From: Trileptium ribeirensis | Lineage: Eukaryota > Nematoda > Enoplea > Enoplida > Thoracostomopsidae | Length of the DNA: 64,000 nucleotides | Reading direction: 5' to 3' | Assembly (NCBI GenBank): GCA_030248225.1 | Contig: JASANE010030078.1 | Coordinates: 1-64,000 of the forward strand | Part shown: in pieces, positions 1-14,090 of the stretch | Numbering within the stretch: the stretch's first letter is position 1 | Layout of the letters: each line of letters starts with the position of its first letter | Notes under the pieces: model-generated | The model's input: only the letters and a program-made list of their open reading frames with translations | Databases searched by the model: none | Told to the model about the DNA's origin: nothing | Made by a program: the position numbers and the translations under genes

Positions 1-2195
1 TGATTTTTGTCGAACAAAAATATATTATTTTCGATTAACTAGAAAAGCGCAAATTATTACAAAACATCACAAAAAGATGGTCAATGGATGGGTGTAGGTT
101 AAGTTTGGTTTTCAGAAACACATTAACGATGACTACATCAATCGCAATGGCTCGAAATGTTTAGTAGACGAAAATTTGTTCACAAAATTCTTAATGTTCT
201 CGAACAAAAATATCTTATTTTCGATTAATTAGAAACGCAAATTATTACAAAAAATATCAATAATAAGATGGTCAATGGGATGGGTGTAGGTTAAGTTTGG
301 TTTTCTGACATATTAATGATGATGTACATCAATCGCAATGACTCGGGGTGTCTAGTAAAAAAAAATTCGTTCACAATCTGCTTGATTTTTGTCTAAGCAA
401 AAATATATTATTTTCGATTAACTAGAAACGCAAATTATTACAAAACATCACAATTAGATGGTCAATGGATGGGTGTAGGTTAAATTTGGTTTTCTGACAC
501 ATTAACGATGACTACATCAATCGCAATGGCTCTGAAGTGTTTAGTATACCAAAATTCGTTCACAAACTGCTTAATGTTCTCGAACAAAAATATCGTATTT
601 TTGATTAAATTAGAAACGCAAATTATTACAAAATATCACAATAAGATGGTCGATGGATCGGTGTAGGTTAAGTTTGGTTTTCTGACATATCAACGATGAC
701 TACATCAATCCTACTAACTCGTGGTGTTTAATAGACCAAAATTTGTTCTCATATCCTGCCTGATTTTTGTCGAAAATAAAAAATATTATTTTCGATTAAG
801 TCAGAAACGCAAATTATTACAAAATATCACAATAAGATGGTCAATGGCAAAGTGTAACTTTAAGTTTGGTTTTCCTACATTAACGATTACTACATCAATC
901 GCAATTACGGGGTGTTGAGTAGACGAAAATTTGTTCACAATCTGCTTGATTTTTGTTTTGAAAACAAAATATTATTTTCGATTAACTAGAAAAACTAATT
1001 ATTACAAAACATCACAATAAGATGGTCAATGTGGGTGTAGGTCTCAAGTTTGGTTTTCTGATACATTAACCATGACTACATCAATCAATGGCTCGAAAGC
1101 GTACAGTAGACTGAAAATTTCGTTTTTCACAAACCGCTGAATGTCCCCAGGCAAATATATTATTTTCGATTAATGTAAACGCAAATTATTACAAAATATC
1201 ATAATAAGACGCCACGGATGGTGCAAAGGCCGATGTTTGGTTTTCTGACAAATTAACGTTAATGCAACACATTGATGATGAATTCGGGGGGCGTCTAGTA
1301 GACGAAATTTGTTCTGTTTTTGTTGAAACAAAATACATTATTTTCGATTAACTAATAAACGCAAAATTACCAAAACATCACAATAAGATGGTTATGATGG
1401 GTGTAGGTTAAGTTTGGTTCCCGACATATTAACGATGACTACATCAACCGAATGACTCGGGCGTCGACACGGCAAAATTCGTTCACAATCTTGTCTGATT
1501 TTTGTCGAACAAAAAATAATTATTTTTGATTAACTAGAAACGCAAATTATCACAAAACATCACAATAAGATGGTCAATGGCACGTGTACGTTTGGTTTTT
1601 TTCCTGACATATTAATGATTACTACATCAATCGCAATGGCTCGAGTTCAGAATACGGGAAAATTCGTTCACAAACTGCTTAATGTCCTCGAACAAATACT
1701 TATTTTCGATTAATTATAAACGCAAATTATTACAAAATATCATAATAAAAGAATGTGAATGATGGGTGTAAGGTTAAGTTTTTGGTTTTTTCCTATATTA
1801 AAACGATGACTACATCAATCGGCACTCGAAGTAAGTAGACGAAAATTCGTCACACTGCTTAATGTCTCGAACAAAATATCTTATTTTCGATTAAACTAGA
1901 ACCGCAAATTATTACAAAATATCACAGGTCAATGGATGGTGTTAAGTTTGGTTTTATGACATATGCATGACTTATACCAATCGCAATGACTCGTCAAGAC
2001 CGAAAAATTGTTCACAATCTGCTTGATTTTTGTCGAACAAAATATATTATTTTCGATTAACTAGAAACGCAAATTATTACAAAACATCACAATAAGCACG
2101 GCTCAATGGATGCGGTAGGTTAAGTTTGGTTTTCTGACAATAGATTTAACGATGACTACATCAATCGCAATGACTCGGGGTGTCTAGTAGACGAA
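1..2195 (+). repeat. Satellite block i, forward orientation, ~187-bp monomers
   Basis: About twelve tandem monomers are recognisable by a recurring core, CATCAATCGCAATGGCTCG, followed by GTAGACGAAAATTCGTTCAC and by CGCAAATTATTACAAAA. Two monomer variants occur. Type A reads GACTCGGGGTGTCTAG and type B reads GGCTCGAAGTGTTTAG. Monomers in this block carry many one- to several-base insertions and deletions, so their spacing varies. The block starts before the window. It contains no credible gene; the short open frames in it are repeat translations. Confidence 0.93.
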
Positions 2196-4265
2196 AATAA
2201 TATATTTTTGTTCGACAAAAATCAAGCAGATTGTGAACGAGTTTTCGTCTAATGACACCCCCGAGTCATTGCGATTGATGTAGTCATCGTTAATATGCCT
2301 GAAAACAAAACTTAACCTATACCCATCCATCGACCATCTTATTGTGATATTTTGTAATAATTTGCGTTTCTAGTTAATCGAAAATAAGATATTTTTGTTC
2401 GAGAACAACAAGCAGTTTGTGAACGAATTTTCGTCTACTAAACACTTCGAGCCATTGCGATTGATGTAGTCATCGTTAATATGTCAGAAAACCAAACTTA
2501 ACCTACACCCATCCATTGACCATCTTATTATGATATTTTGTAATAATTTGCGTTTCTAATTAATCGAAAATAAGATTTTTTTGTTCGAGTACATTAAGCA
2601 GTTTGTGAACGAATTTTCGTCTACTAAACACTTCGAGCCATTGCGATTGATGTAGTCATCGTTAATGTGTCAGAAAACCGAACTTAACCTACACCCATCC
2701 ATTGACCATCTTATTGTGATGTTTTGTAATAATTTGCGTTTCTAGTTAATCGAAAATAATATATTTTTGTTCGACAAAAATCAAGCAGATTGTGAACGAA
2801 TTTTCGTCTACTAGACACCCCGAGTCATTGCGATTGATGTAGTCATCGTTAATATGTCAGAAAACCAAACTTAACCTACACCCATCCATTGACCATCTTA
2901 TTATGATATTTTGTAATAATTTGCGTTTCTCAGTTAATCGAAAATAATGATATTTTTGTTCTACAAACATTAAGCAGTTTGTGAACGAATTTTTGTCTCC
3001 TGAAGACACTTCGATCCATTGCGATTGATGTAGTCATCGTTAATATGTCAGAAAACCAAACTTAACCTACACCCATCCATTGACCATCTTATTATGATAT
3101 TTTATAATAATTTGCGTTTCTAATTAATCGAAAATAAGATATTTTTGTTCGAGAACATTAAGCAGTTTGTGAACGAATTTTCGTCTACTAAACACTTCGA
3201 GCCATTGCGATTGATGTAGTCATTGTTAATGTGTCAGAAAACCAAACTTAACCTACACCCATCCATTGACCATCTTATTGTGATGTTTTGTAATAATATG
3301 CGTTTTTAGTTGATCGAAAATAATATATTTTTGTTCGACAAAAATCAAGCAGATTGTGAACGAATTTTCGTCTACTAAACACTTCGAGCCATTGCGATTG
3401 ATGTAGTCATCGTTAATGTGTCAGAAAACCAAACTTAACCTACACCCATCCATTGACCATCTTATTGTGATGTTTTGTAATAATTTGCGTTTCTAGTTAA
3501 TCGAAAATAATATATTTTTGTTCGACAAAAATCAAGCAGATTGTGAACGAATTTTCGTCTACTAGACACCCCGAGTCATTGCGATTGATGTAGTCATCGT
3601 TAATATGTCAGAAAACCAAACTTAACCTACACCCATCCATTGACCATCTTATTGTGATATTTTGTAATAATTTGCGTTTCTAATTAATCGAAAATAAGAT
3701 ATTTTTGTTCGAGAACATTAAGCAGTTTGTGAACGAATTTTCGTCTACTAAACACTTCGAGCCATTGCGATTGATGTAGTCATCGTTAATGTGTCAGAAA
3801 ACCAAACTTAACCTACACCCATCCATTGACCATCTTATTGTGATGTTTTGTAATAATTTGCGTTTCTAGTTAATCGAAAATAATATATTTTTGTTCGACA
3901 AAAATCAAGCAGATTGTGAACGAATTTTCGTCTACTAGACACCCCGAGTCATTGCGATTGATGTAGTCATCGTTAATATGTCAGAAAACCAAACTTAACC
4001 TACACCCTTCCATTGACCATCTTATTGTGATATTTTGTAATAATTTGCGTTTCTAGTTAATCGAAAATAATATATTTTTGTTCGACAAAAATTAAGAATT
4101 TGTGAACGAATTTTCGTCTACTAAACACTTCGAGTCATTGCGATTGATGTAGTCATCGTTGATATGTCACAAAACCAAACTTAACCTACACCCATCCATC
4201 CACCATCTTATTGTGATATTTTGTAATAATTTGTGTTTCTAATTAATCGAAAAATAGTATATTTT
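2196..4265 (-). repeat. Satellite block ii, reverse orientation, ~187-bp monomers
   Basis: The same satellite in reverse complement. The core CATTGCGATTGATGTAGTC recurs at 186-187-base spacing (for example near 3,391, 3,578, 3,764, 3,951 and 4,137). Copies here are nearly identical to one another, in sharp contrast to the flanking forward blocks. Types A and B are mixed rather than strictly alternating. The switch from block i lies inside the shared word CGAAAAT near 2,190. The switch to block iii lies near 4,265, where an inverted TTTTGTTCGA word meets its complement. Confidence 0.95.
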
Positions 4266-6255
4266 TGTTCGAAGAAAATTATATTATTTTCGATTAATAT
4301 AAACGCAAATCACAAAACATCACAATAAAAGACGGGTCAATGGATGGGTGTAAATGTTTGGTTTTCTGACACATTAACGATGACTACATCAATCGCAATG
4401 GCTCGCAGTGTTTAGTAGACGAAAATTCGTTCACAAAATTCTTAAATGTCGAACAAAAATATCTTATTTTCGATTAATTAGAAACGCAAATTATTACAAA
4501 ATATCATAATACGGTCAATGGATGGGTGTAGGTTAGTTTTGGTTTTCTGACACGATGACTACATCAATCGGATGGGGTGTTTTTTAGACACGAAAAATTC
4601 GTTCACAATCTGCTTGATTTTTGTCCCCAACAAAAATATATTATTTTCGATTAACTAGAAAACGCAAATTATTACAAAACATCACAATTAGATGGTCAAT
4701 GGATGAGGTTAGTTTGGTTTTCTGACACATTAAAAATGATGACTACATCAATCGCAATGGCTCGAGCCAGATACGAAAATTTGTTTTTACAAACTGCTTA
4801 ATGTTCTCGAACAAAAATATCAATTTTCCATTAATTAGAAACGCAAATTATTACAAAATATCACAATAAGAATGGCTTGATGATGGGTGTATGTTTGGTT
4901 TCCGACATATCTCAACGATGACTACATCAATCGGCAATGACTCGTGGTGTTGAGTAGACGAAAAATTCGAGTTTATAATTGCTCCGATTTTTGTCTGAAC
5001 AAAAAATATATTATTTTTGATTAACTAAAACGCAAATTATTACAAAATATCACATGTCAATGGGAGGGTGTAGGTTGAAAATTGTGTTTTTGGACAACAT
5101 TAAACTATTACTACATTAATCGAATTACGGTGCTCAGTAGACGAAAATTTGTTCACAATCTGCTTGATTTTCGTCAACAAAATATATTATTTTCGATTAA
5201 TAATAAACGCAAATTATTACAAAACATCACAATAAAATAATATGGTTATGGATGGGTGTACGTTTTGGTTTTAAACGATGACTACATCAATCGGCAATGG
5301 CTCGAAGTGTTTAGAGATGAAAATTCGTTCACAAAATGCCTAATGTTCGAACAAATCATACCCGATTTTCGATTAATTAGAGCAAATTATCTTAATAAAA
5401 TATCATAGCTAAAGAATGGTCAATGGATGGGGTGTAAATGTTTGGTTTTCTGACACATTAACGATGACTACATCAATCGCAATGAGTCGGGGCGCTTGAG
5501 TAGACGAAAATTCGTCCACAATCTGCTTGATTTTTGTCGAACAAAAATACATTATTTCTATTAACTAGAAACGCAAATTATTACAAAACATCACAATAAG
5601 ATGGTCTGCAATGGGGATGGGGTGTAGGTTAAGTTTGGTTTTTGTACATACTCTTAATCGGCAATGACTCGGGGTGTCAAGATGGCAAAATTTCGTTCAC
5701 ATCTGCTTGATTTTGTCGAACAAAAATATGATTTTCGATTAACTAGAAACGCAAATTATTACAAAACATCACAATAAGAATGGTTGATGGCAATTGGGTG
5801 TAGGTTGAGTTTTTGTATATTACGACGATGAACTTACATTGCAATGGCTCTCAGCAAATTCATAGAGTCAAAATCCATATTCAAATGCCCACGTTCTGAA
5901 CAAAAATATCTTATCGATTAATTAGAAACGCAAATTATTACAAACTATAGAAGAATGGGTCAATGATGGGTGTGTTCCCTGACATATCAAAACCATGACT
6001 ACATCCAATCGAATGGCTTGAAGTGTTTAGAGGCTTGAAAAGTTCGACCCAAACCGCCCTACGAATCGAACAAAAATATTATTTTCGATTAACGAGACCG
6101 TAATTATTACAAAATATCACAATGGTCCTATGATGTGTAAATGTTTTGTTTTATGACATATTAACGATGACTACATCAATCGAATGAATTTTCGGTGTGT
6201 ATACTAAAAATTCGTTCACAATCTGCTTGAGTTTCGTCGAACAAAAATATATTAT
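4266..6255 (+). repeat. Satellite block iii, forward orientation
   Basis: Forward-oriented monomers, noisy like block i. Reading the variants in order gives B A B A' A'' B A A B B A, the same order I read in block i. The odd A' (CTCGTGGTGTT) and A'' (ATTACGG) copies fall in the same places, offset by about 4.2 kb. Blocks i+ii and iii+iv therefore look like two copies of a ~4.2-kb higher-order unit. No gene is supported here. Confidence 0.9.
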
Positions 6256-8452
6256 TTTCGTCTACTAAACACTCCGAGTCATTGCGATTGATGTAGTCAT
6301 CGTTAATATGTCAGAAAACCAAACTCAACCTACACCCATCCATTGACCATCTAATTGTGATGTTTTGTAATAATTTGCGTTTCTAGTTAATCGAAATAAT
6401 ACACTTGTACGCAAAAATGATAATGTAGCTTTAACTTGTTACGCGCCATTGCGATTGATGTAGTCATCGTTAATATGTCATAAATCCAAACTTAACCTAC
6501 ACCCATCCATTGACCATCTTATTGTGATATTTTGTAAGAATTTGCGGTTTGAAGCTAATTGAAAATAAGATATTTTTGTTCGAAAACATTAAGCAGATTG
6601 TGAACGAATTTTCGTTTATTAAACACTCCCAGCCATTGCGATTGATGTAGTCATCGTTAATATGTCAGAAAACCAAACTTAACCTACACCCATCCATTGA
6701 CCATCTTATTATGATATTTTGTAATAATTTGCGTTTCTAATTAATCGAAAATAAGATATTTTTGTTCGAGAACATTAAGAAGTTTGTGAACGAATTTTCG
6801 TCTATGAACACTTCGAGCCATTGCGATTGACTATAGCTATTGTTAGATGTCAGAAAACCAAACTTAACCTATTATCCATTGACCATCTTATTGGTGACGT
6901 TTGTAGAATTTGGTTTGATGTTGAAAAAGTACAGATTTTTGTTTGAGCAGATCAGGATAGATTGTGAAATGAATTTTCGTCCAATTAGCAGTCTAGTTAT
7001 GTTGCGATTGATGTAGTCATCGTTAATATGTCAGTAACCAAACTTAACCTATATCTATCCATTGACCATCTTATTGTGATGTTTTATTGCGATTTTTAGT
7101 TAGGTTTAACAATGATTTGTTTAGATTGAAGCAGATTTGGTGATGAATTTTTGTCTACTAATATAGATTATTCCATTGTGATTGATGTAGTCATCGTTAA
7201 TGTGTTAGAATTTCAAACTTAACCTACACCCATCCATTGATCATCTTATTGTGATATTTTGTAATAATTTGCGTTTCTATCAATTAATTGAAAATAAGAT
7301 AGATTTGTTTTACGTAACATCAAGCAGATTGTGAACGAATTTTCGTCTACTAAACACTTCGAGCCATTGCGATTGATGTAGTCATCGTTAATGTGTCAGA
7401 AAACCAAACTTAACCTACATCCATCCATTGACCATCTTATTCGTGATGTCTTGTAATAACTTGCGTTTCTAATTAATCGAAAATAATATATTTTTGTTCG
7501 ACAAAAATCGAGCAGATTGTGAACGAATTTTCGTCTACTAGACACCCCGAGTCATTGCGATTGATGTAGTCATCGTTAATATGTCAGAAAACCAAACTTA
7601 ACCTACACCCATTCATTGACCATCTTTTTGTGATATTTTGTAATAATTTGTGTTTCTAGTTAATCGAAAATAATATATTTTTGTTCGACAACTTCAAGCA
7701 GTTTGTGAACAAATTTTCCTCTACTAGACACCTCGAGTAATTGCGATTGATGCAGTCATTGTTAATATGCCTGAAAACAAAACTTAATCAATACCCATCC
7801 ATAAACCATCTTATTGTGATATTTTGTAATAATTTGCGTTTCTAGTTAATCGAAAATAAGATATTTTTGTTCGAGAACATCAAGCAGTTAGTAGGTGAAA
7901 GAATTTTCATCTACTAAACACCTCGAATCATTGCGGTTGATGTAATCATCGTTAATATGTCAGAAAACCAAACTCAACCTACACCCATCCATTGACCATC
8001 TTATTGTGATATTTTTAATAATTTGCGTTTCTAGTTAATCGAAAGATGATATTTTTGTTCGAGAACATCAAGCAGTTTGTGAACGAATTTTCGTCTGCTA
8101 GACACCTCGAGTCATTGCGATTGATGTAGTCATCGTTAATATGTCTGAAAACAAAACTTAACCTACACCCATTCATTGACCATCTTATTATGATATTTTG
8201 TAATAATTTGCGTTTCTAGTTAATCGAAAATAATATATTTTTGTTCGACAACTTCAAGCAGTTTGTGAACGAATTTTCGTCCACTAGACACCCCGAGTCA
8301 TTGCGATTGATGTAGTCATCGTTAATATGCCTGAAAACAAAACTTAACCTATACCCATCCATCGACCATCTTATTGTGATATTTTGTAATAATTTGCGTT
8401 TCTAGTTAATCGAAAATAAGATATTTTTGTTCGACAAAAATCAAGCAGTTTG
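6256..8452 (-). repeat. Satellite block iv, reverse orientation
   Basis: Reverse-oriented monomers. They are clean from about 7,330 to 8,452, with divergent or damaged copies at about 6,380-6,440 and 6,830-7,190. The switch from block iii lies inside the word ATTTTCG (6,250-6,260). The array ends at about 8,452, where a partial monomer (AAAAATCAAGCAGTTTGC) passes into unique sequence just before the large palindrome. Confidence 0.92.
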
Positions 8453-8504
8453 CTAACAATATGTAACTGAATGAAGAGAAAATCAGAACATATGACGTAT
8501 TGCT

Positions 8505-8530
8505 AATATTGAAAATTATGGCTTATGTCA
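8505..8530 (+). repeat. 26-bp direct repeat at left edge of the palindrome
   Basis: A 26-base word (it begins AATATTGAAAATTATGG and ends TATGTCA) occurs here and again, in the same orientation, at 23,213-23,238. The two copies bracket the large palindrome; the last bases of this copy overlap the start of the left arm. This could be an unusually long target-site duplication, a recombination scar, or a chance piece of surrounding repeat. Confidence 0.75.
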
Positions 8531-11500
8531 TACTGGTTCACCGAGTAGTTGTACTAGAAATTTCGCTCGAAATTTCAATTTCATAGTTAACTTCTATATA
8601 TTAAATGGTTTTAACTACGCTTTAGAGTGTCATCGCCATTTTTTCTGATCTACCACGGAATCTGTACTTTTTAATATGAACACTACAGTGGAGCAAACTT
8701 GTTGTCTAATTAAACATAGTTATTTCGGGTTCCTACCTATGATAGCCACGTCGTGCCTGAGCATGCGGCATTCTGTTCTGAAAAACTAAAAAAAACGAAA
8801 TATGTGGGTATATCCATTATTGTTTCTTTCTTAAAAATTCAAAATTTTAAATTTTTAAGTGATTCCACCGGTTCGTTTCACTCCCTCCGGGGTAATGCCT
8901 GTAATCGAGGGTGTCAATGAGCAAATTAATATATGCATATAATATATAAACTATATAAATATGTTATAAATATAAACTAAAACTTATAGATGTATTATTA
9001 TATATGTATAATTTTACTTCGACTGCGGTTGCTGACCTCCCGTTTTGCGGCATTAGAGCTACAGTTTCCGAAGCGTATATATGTATATACAAAAGGATTC
9101 AAAGCGTCAGGTTACTTCGACTTATGGCTAATTACTTTCCCGTTTTGTGGCATTAGAGCTAGACTTTCCGAATCGTATATGCACAGAACAAAGGAATTCA
9201 CTTGTGCTCAAGTTACTTCGACTGTCGACCTCCCGTTTTGCAGCATTAGAGACTAGAGTTGCCAAAGCGATAGATGTATACACAGGGTTCAAAATGTGCT
9301 CAAGTTAATTCGGCTGCGGTTCCTGACCTCCTCGTTTCGTGGCATTACAGACTATAATTGCCGAAGCATAAGCCGTATGCAATTCCGTACACCTTTCCCA
9401 TCATGCCTGTCTTCATTTTACACGAGAATTACAATTGAGCAACGTGGTATTAACCCTTTTTCAAAAACATTATGCGTACGAGAGGAATGGACCACGCGGC
9501 TTCCTGACTGTGATTGCTGCGCACAACCAGATACACACATTATATTTATTATATATATACCATCAATTTGTACACGTTTATTGAATATATTGAGATTCTC
9601 TCAAATGTGACGCGCGTATACACGTTTCGAGCTTAACTATATTTTACTTTTTATTTATTGATACTACTCATTTAGTCTTATCTACTGTTACCTACTCAAT
9701 AACAATGAGCTTAATTTTTTCCTGTACGATTTATTGTGTAAGTCAATTAAATTATGTAAACCAAATGGCGAATCACGTCTGCAATGGTCATTTTTAAGAT
9801 AATGGGATGTTCGCTTCCATTTAGCTCAAAAGGCCGCTTGTGCTTCTAGTATGGATGGTGCTAGCATCATTTCACCGAAGCCGTTGACCAATGACTTTTA
9901 GCCAGACCGGGCCAGGCCGACCGGTCCAAAGTGGAGTATTTTATACCGGACCTGCTCACATTCATTCTGGCTGGTGTTACCTCTATTTGTAGAGAAGGTT
10001 AAAGAGAATTGATTGGGGCAACGAGCAAAAGCCAATTATCGAGGTTGCTTGAAAACGCTATTCCTTTAATTCGATATTGAATTCACGCAAGCGTATGGTT
10101 TAATTACGTTTATGTTGATAGAACCAGTTACAGGCTGTTGTTGGCCGTATTTGCTGTTTGCCTTAGTGTACTTCATCCTCCTGAAAGAAACGTGTTCGAT
10201 GTAAGAAGTGAAACCCAAACGTTGGGCTTAATTGTTGTTGATCATTATCGAGACGGACTGTGCAGTTGACGCCGTACTACAAAGTTTTTGGTTGAAGCTG
10301 TAGCGGTAGTACACAGTCTATACGTTTAACCAGAAGATTTTGAGACACGCGATTCCGCCACAAAAATGTTAATAAATTTTCAAAATTATCAAATTTCAGT
10401 TTCTTGAATCAATTATAATTTTTGTTTTGGTTCATATTTGTTAATTTTCTACAGTATTTTCTATCCTTTTTGTTATATATAGTTGTAGAAAAGATTTTCT
10501 CGTAATCTAATAAATTATTTCATATCCCATTATGTGTTAGAATATTATAATACCAGAAGTTAAAAATTTTAAGCGCATGCAATGTTTTAGAAAATGTAGA
10601 TTTTATACAAATTGGGAACTTTCTATTTCTAAAACACTTATTCGTTGCAAATTCTTTTGCTAATTAATTCAGAGCCTACGACAAACTAACAATTCGATTT
10701 GAACTAATCCATTTTGACGTTGTTGTAAACCTTTTATATCATCAATATTTGTTAAAATAACTTCATGTTGCGCCCTTGCCATAAATTTGTAGGAATCCTG
10801 AGCCGGCGTTTTTTTCCTGGAAATGATGGAAATAAGTTATGGCTTTTTCCTAAAGGTTTGCATTGGAGCCGATTCAACTCTTTTGGTTCCAGTCGATCTT
10901 ATTCAACTGGATTTCGGTGTGTCATAACGTAAACTGGCTAGTGATGGATTTAACGTAATTTCTTGGTGACGCTAGATGCGACTTCGCGCAGATCGTCTGC
11001 ACCACGATTACATTGCATTAACTGATTCGGAAACTCATCACACTAATTCGCATTATATCGGTACTCAGCTGTATATATATGTATAATAGTTTGCGTGAAA
11101 TCATATGGTTTGAACCGTGCGCCATGCGAACCCTGGCCCTTGTTAAATACATATATCGCTTTTCAAGGTTACTTAATGCGCTGTACGTTTTCTAAAACAA
11201 ACACTTCGGTTTCTACTAAATACTTGCGTCCATCGAAGCCCTGACGAGGTCTTTCCTGACTACAAATACTACTAATGCGCCCACAACCTTCTAATAATAA
11301 ACTGTTCTAAAATTTCACGGGTAATAATTCTTGCCACAAACATAATTATGGTTGATACGATAAATTTTAGCCATACCAGTTCAGCAAGGTCTCAACTAGA
11401 AACTTTTCGAGATTGTTCGCACTAATACAAGAAAATGTTCGAATACGCGCTTGGAAATTGTTTGTTTGTAAATCAAATTTTATTTTTTGTTTAATTATTT

Positions 11501-14090
11501 TTATAATTTTTCTTTATTGCCTATGAAAAAACAAAACCTGAAAATTTATAATAGTTGCTTTATCATAAAGTTTAATAATAACGTCTGAATTTCCTCTGTC
11601 CAAAATTTAATTCTGAGGAATTGTGAATTTAAATGTTTCTCATGTGTCTATTTCGAAAAAGCACTACACTCGACTTCTGAAGAAGAAACTTGATTTTAAT
11701 GGGCAGTACGCCTTTGAAATTTCCTAATGAAGGTGTTGCACGACATCATCTACGCAGTCATAGACCTCAACCGAGTGCTAATTTAATAATCTTTATGGTC
11801 GATTGTTCACAGGAGACATTTTGTACAAAAAGTAAGAATGCTAAAATTTCAAGGAATGTCATTGAAAACAACGTCTTGAGATTATGTTAAAATTGATAGC
11901 AAAAAATATTATTAAGCCTTTACTTGTGAATTATTCATATTGCGTACCGATTATTGCCAGGTTTTCGTGCGGGGTGGTCGTTCTCGCTCTCTTTGGAGGT
12001 TCATTTAAAAGTACTGAGCAGAGGCTCCATAGTGTAATAACTATGTAAGAAACCGCGCCCAAACGACCTAGTTTCAACCAGCCGCTGCGGTGAAACACTT
12101 TGTTTCAGAGATGCGAAGATACGCTCTCGAATGCAAAAAGGAAACGTGTTAAGTTTTCGAATTTATTGGCAAAAAAAGGGTAAAAAGCAATCATTATTCT
12201 CAACAAAGTTTCGGTTTAAAATATTAGGAATTGGTTTTGTAGAAAATGCTAAAAAGATTGGTGCAGTTTTGAAGATCAGTTCAAACTATAAACGAAAACA
12301 TAAATTAAATGCTTTGTTTCTTTGCTAAGCGTAAATTTGAAAACACTAGATCAGCTTTGCCACAATCCTAGTCGAATTTAGCAGATTTCCACCTTTCGAA
12401 AATTAATCCCAGCTGTTAAATTTGATCAACTAAACTTCGTTAAAACAGATGCTCCATGTGAATCAAATGTACTAAAACCAGCCGAGATATAATACATATA
12501 TTTAAAGTTGGTTCAAGATTCTGGAGACATAGGAGTTTTAAGCGCAATCTTTCAACGATGTGTGTGGTAAACTTTGTATTTTTGCTGCAAACAATGACAT
12601 GCTTTATAAAACTGTGAAGTAATGTCATACGGATCCCACTTCCAACGCTTAAAATATGACCAAATTATGATAAAAAATTATTTAATATCATTCTTCTGCA
12701 TTTTTGGTAAATTTGAATAAGGGAACACTGTTTGAAAAGTTTGCTACACATTTAAAGTTCATTAAACAAAAAAACAAGAAGCATAGATACATTATTAAAA
12801 AGTTATGTATGGAAAAATTATATGGTAAGTATGTATAACCTGCTGTTGTCAATTGTGTCAAAAACGAAATACCAGACATTGATAGAAACCCTTTATCGTC
12901 TAGTGTATCAAATTACAAAACAACATCTATATACTACCTGTGTGTAGTGTCTTTAATCGTGTAAAGTATTTGTATCATTGTTCTAACTATATATACTATA
13001 TAATACATGATTCTGTAAATAAATTGTTTAGATTTAATTAAATGATGTTTTATTATAAGTGATTTAAAAATAGGCCTAAACTCATTTCCTTAGTAAACAT
13101 TTAATGAAATGATTATAATAATTTTTGCAAGGGTTTATTATAAAAATTTGATAGAAAGAACGACGCGTGGATTATTGCTCGTGTTGCCCCAAAGGATTGG
13201 TTTCTGGCATAATCGGCTACCCCCTAAAGTTTTTTGGAGGTAACAACTAGCAGGTCGCAATTACCATTAGATATTAAAGCATGAATATTGATCCACGGGT
13301 GACAATTTGGCTGGTTATTAGCACCCTTATAGTTCGGAAATTGCAAAAAACTTTGGGTATAGCAAATACCAGACTAGAAAACGTCGGGTAGCAACACGTG
13401 GAAACTCTTGGAGGCTTGGTTGGGTCAAAAAAATGATAACATCATCGAATAAGTTAAAGTACATTTGTATGCTGAAGTATCATTATACCCTTGGACAAAA
13501 TTTTCATAATGTACACTCGATTATAACAATAGTGTCTTCAAATTACCAATTGGTTCTAACGTTTGCCGTTTGTACAACTAAAATTTTGGAAAATATTTTC
13601 GTGTCTCTACAAATGCTAAATTCATACTATTTCTAATTGTTATAACGTACAGCTGCATATATTCACGCTATTGACATATTGAACTATTGCTTGTGTGAGA
13701 TATAAAAAAGATTAATTTCTAGGTTTATATATGACTTATTTTTAATTTATATAATATTTATAGAAAGGAACACATTAGTAGTTCGCCAAGCTAATACTAG
13801 TCTTTGGAATAGTGTAGCGGGGGCTCCATAGTCGTAAACTAGGGCTTGTGTCTGAAACTCACAGATAAATGCAAAGACAATGGCTTCCCCTCCAAATCCT
13901 ATATTAATCCTAACCGAATAGTGAGTGGGTAATTCACAGCTTAATTGGCTGGTACAGTAGTGCTAAACTACTTTACTCAGAGGCTAACATGTCACAAATG
14001 CTGGCTCTATACCTATATATAGCTTAATTTTCAACCACAAATATTGATATATATATTGATGGAATACTTATATTTGCATATATTTATAAA
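8525..14090 (+). repeat. Left arm of a giant inverted repeat (~5.6 kb)
   Basis: The arm starts ATGTCATACTGGTTCACC and its reverse complement closes the right arm near 23,173. Correspondence can be followed along the whole length: about 9,000 with 22,690, 9,480 with 22,200, 11,700 with 19,960, 12,130 with 19,500, 12,900 with 18,770, and 14,040 with 17,630. The arms differ by many small indels and some substitutions. Open frames in the arm are short, are not kept in the same frame in the other arm and show no domain. I see no gene in it. It may be a long-TIR (foldback-like) element, a segmental inverted duplication, or a fold-back artefact. Confidence 0.9.
8990..9390 (+). repeat. ~100-bp minisatellite, about 4 units (left arm copy)
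   Basis: Four degenerate units each contain TGACCTCCCGTTTTG(C/T)GGCATTA, then GTATATATGTATATAC, then GGTTACTTCGACT. The mirror copy lies at 22,320-22,690, where the unit spacing is clean. The array makes repetitive translated peptides in several frames, which should not be taken for a protein. Confidence 0.85.

Noticed and set aside
1..8452. CRISPR array or regulatory repeat
   Set aside because: 187-bp monomers without spacers, in alternating orientation, in an animal-type genome: a satellite.
8990..9610. Open frames with repeated LLTSRFAALEL-type peptides
   Set aside because: They are translations of a 100-bp minisatellite; frame and sequence differ in the mirror copy.
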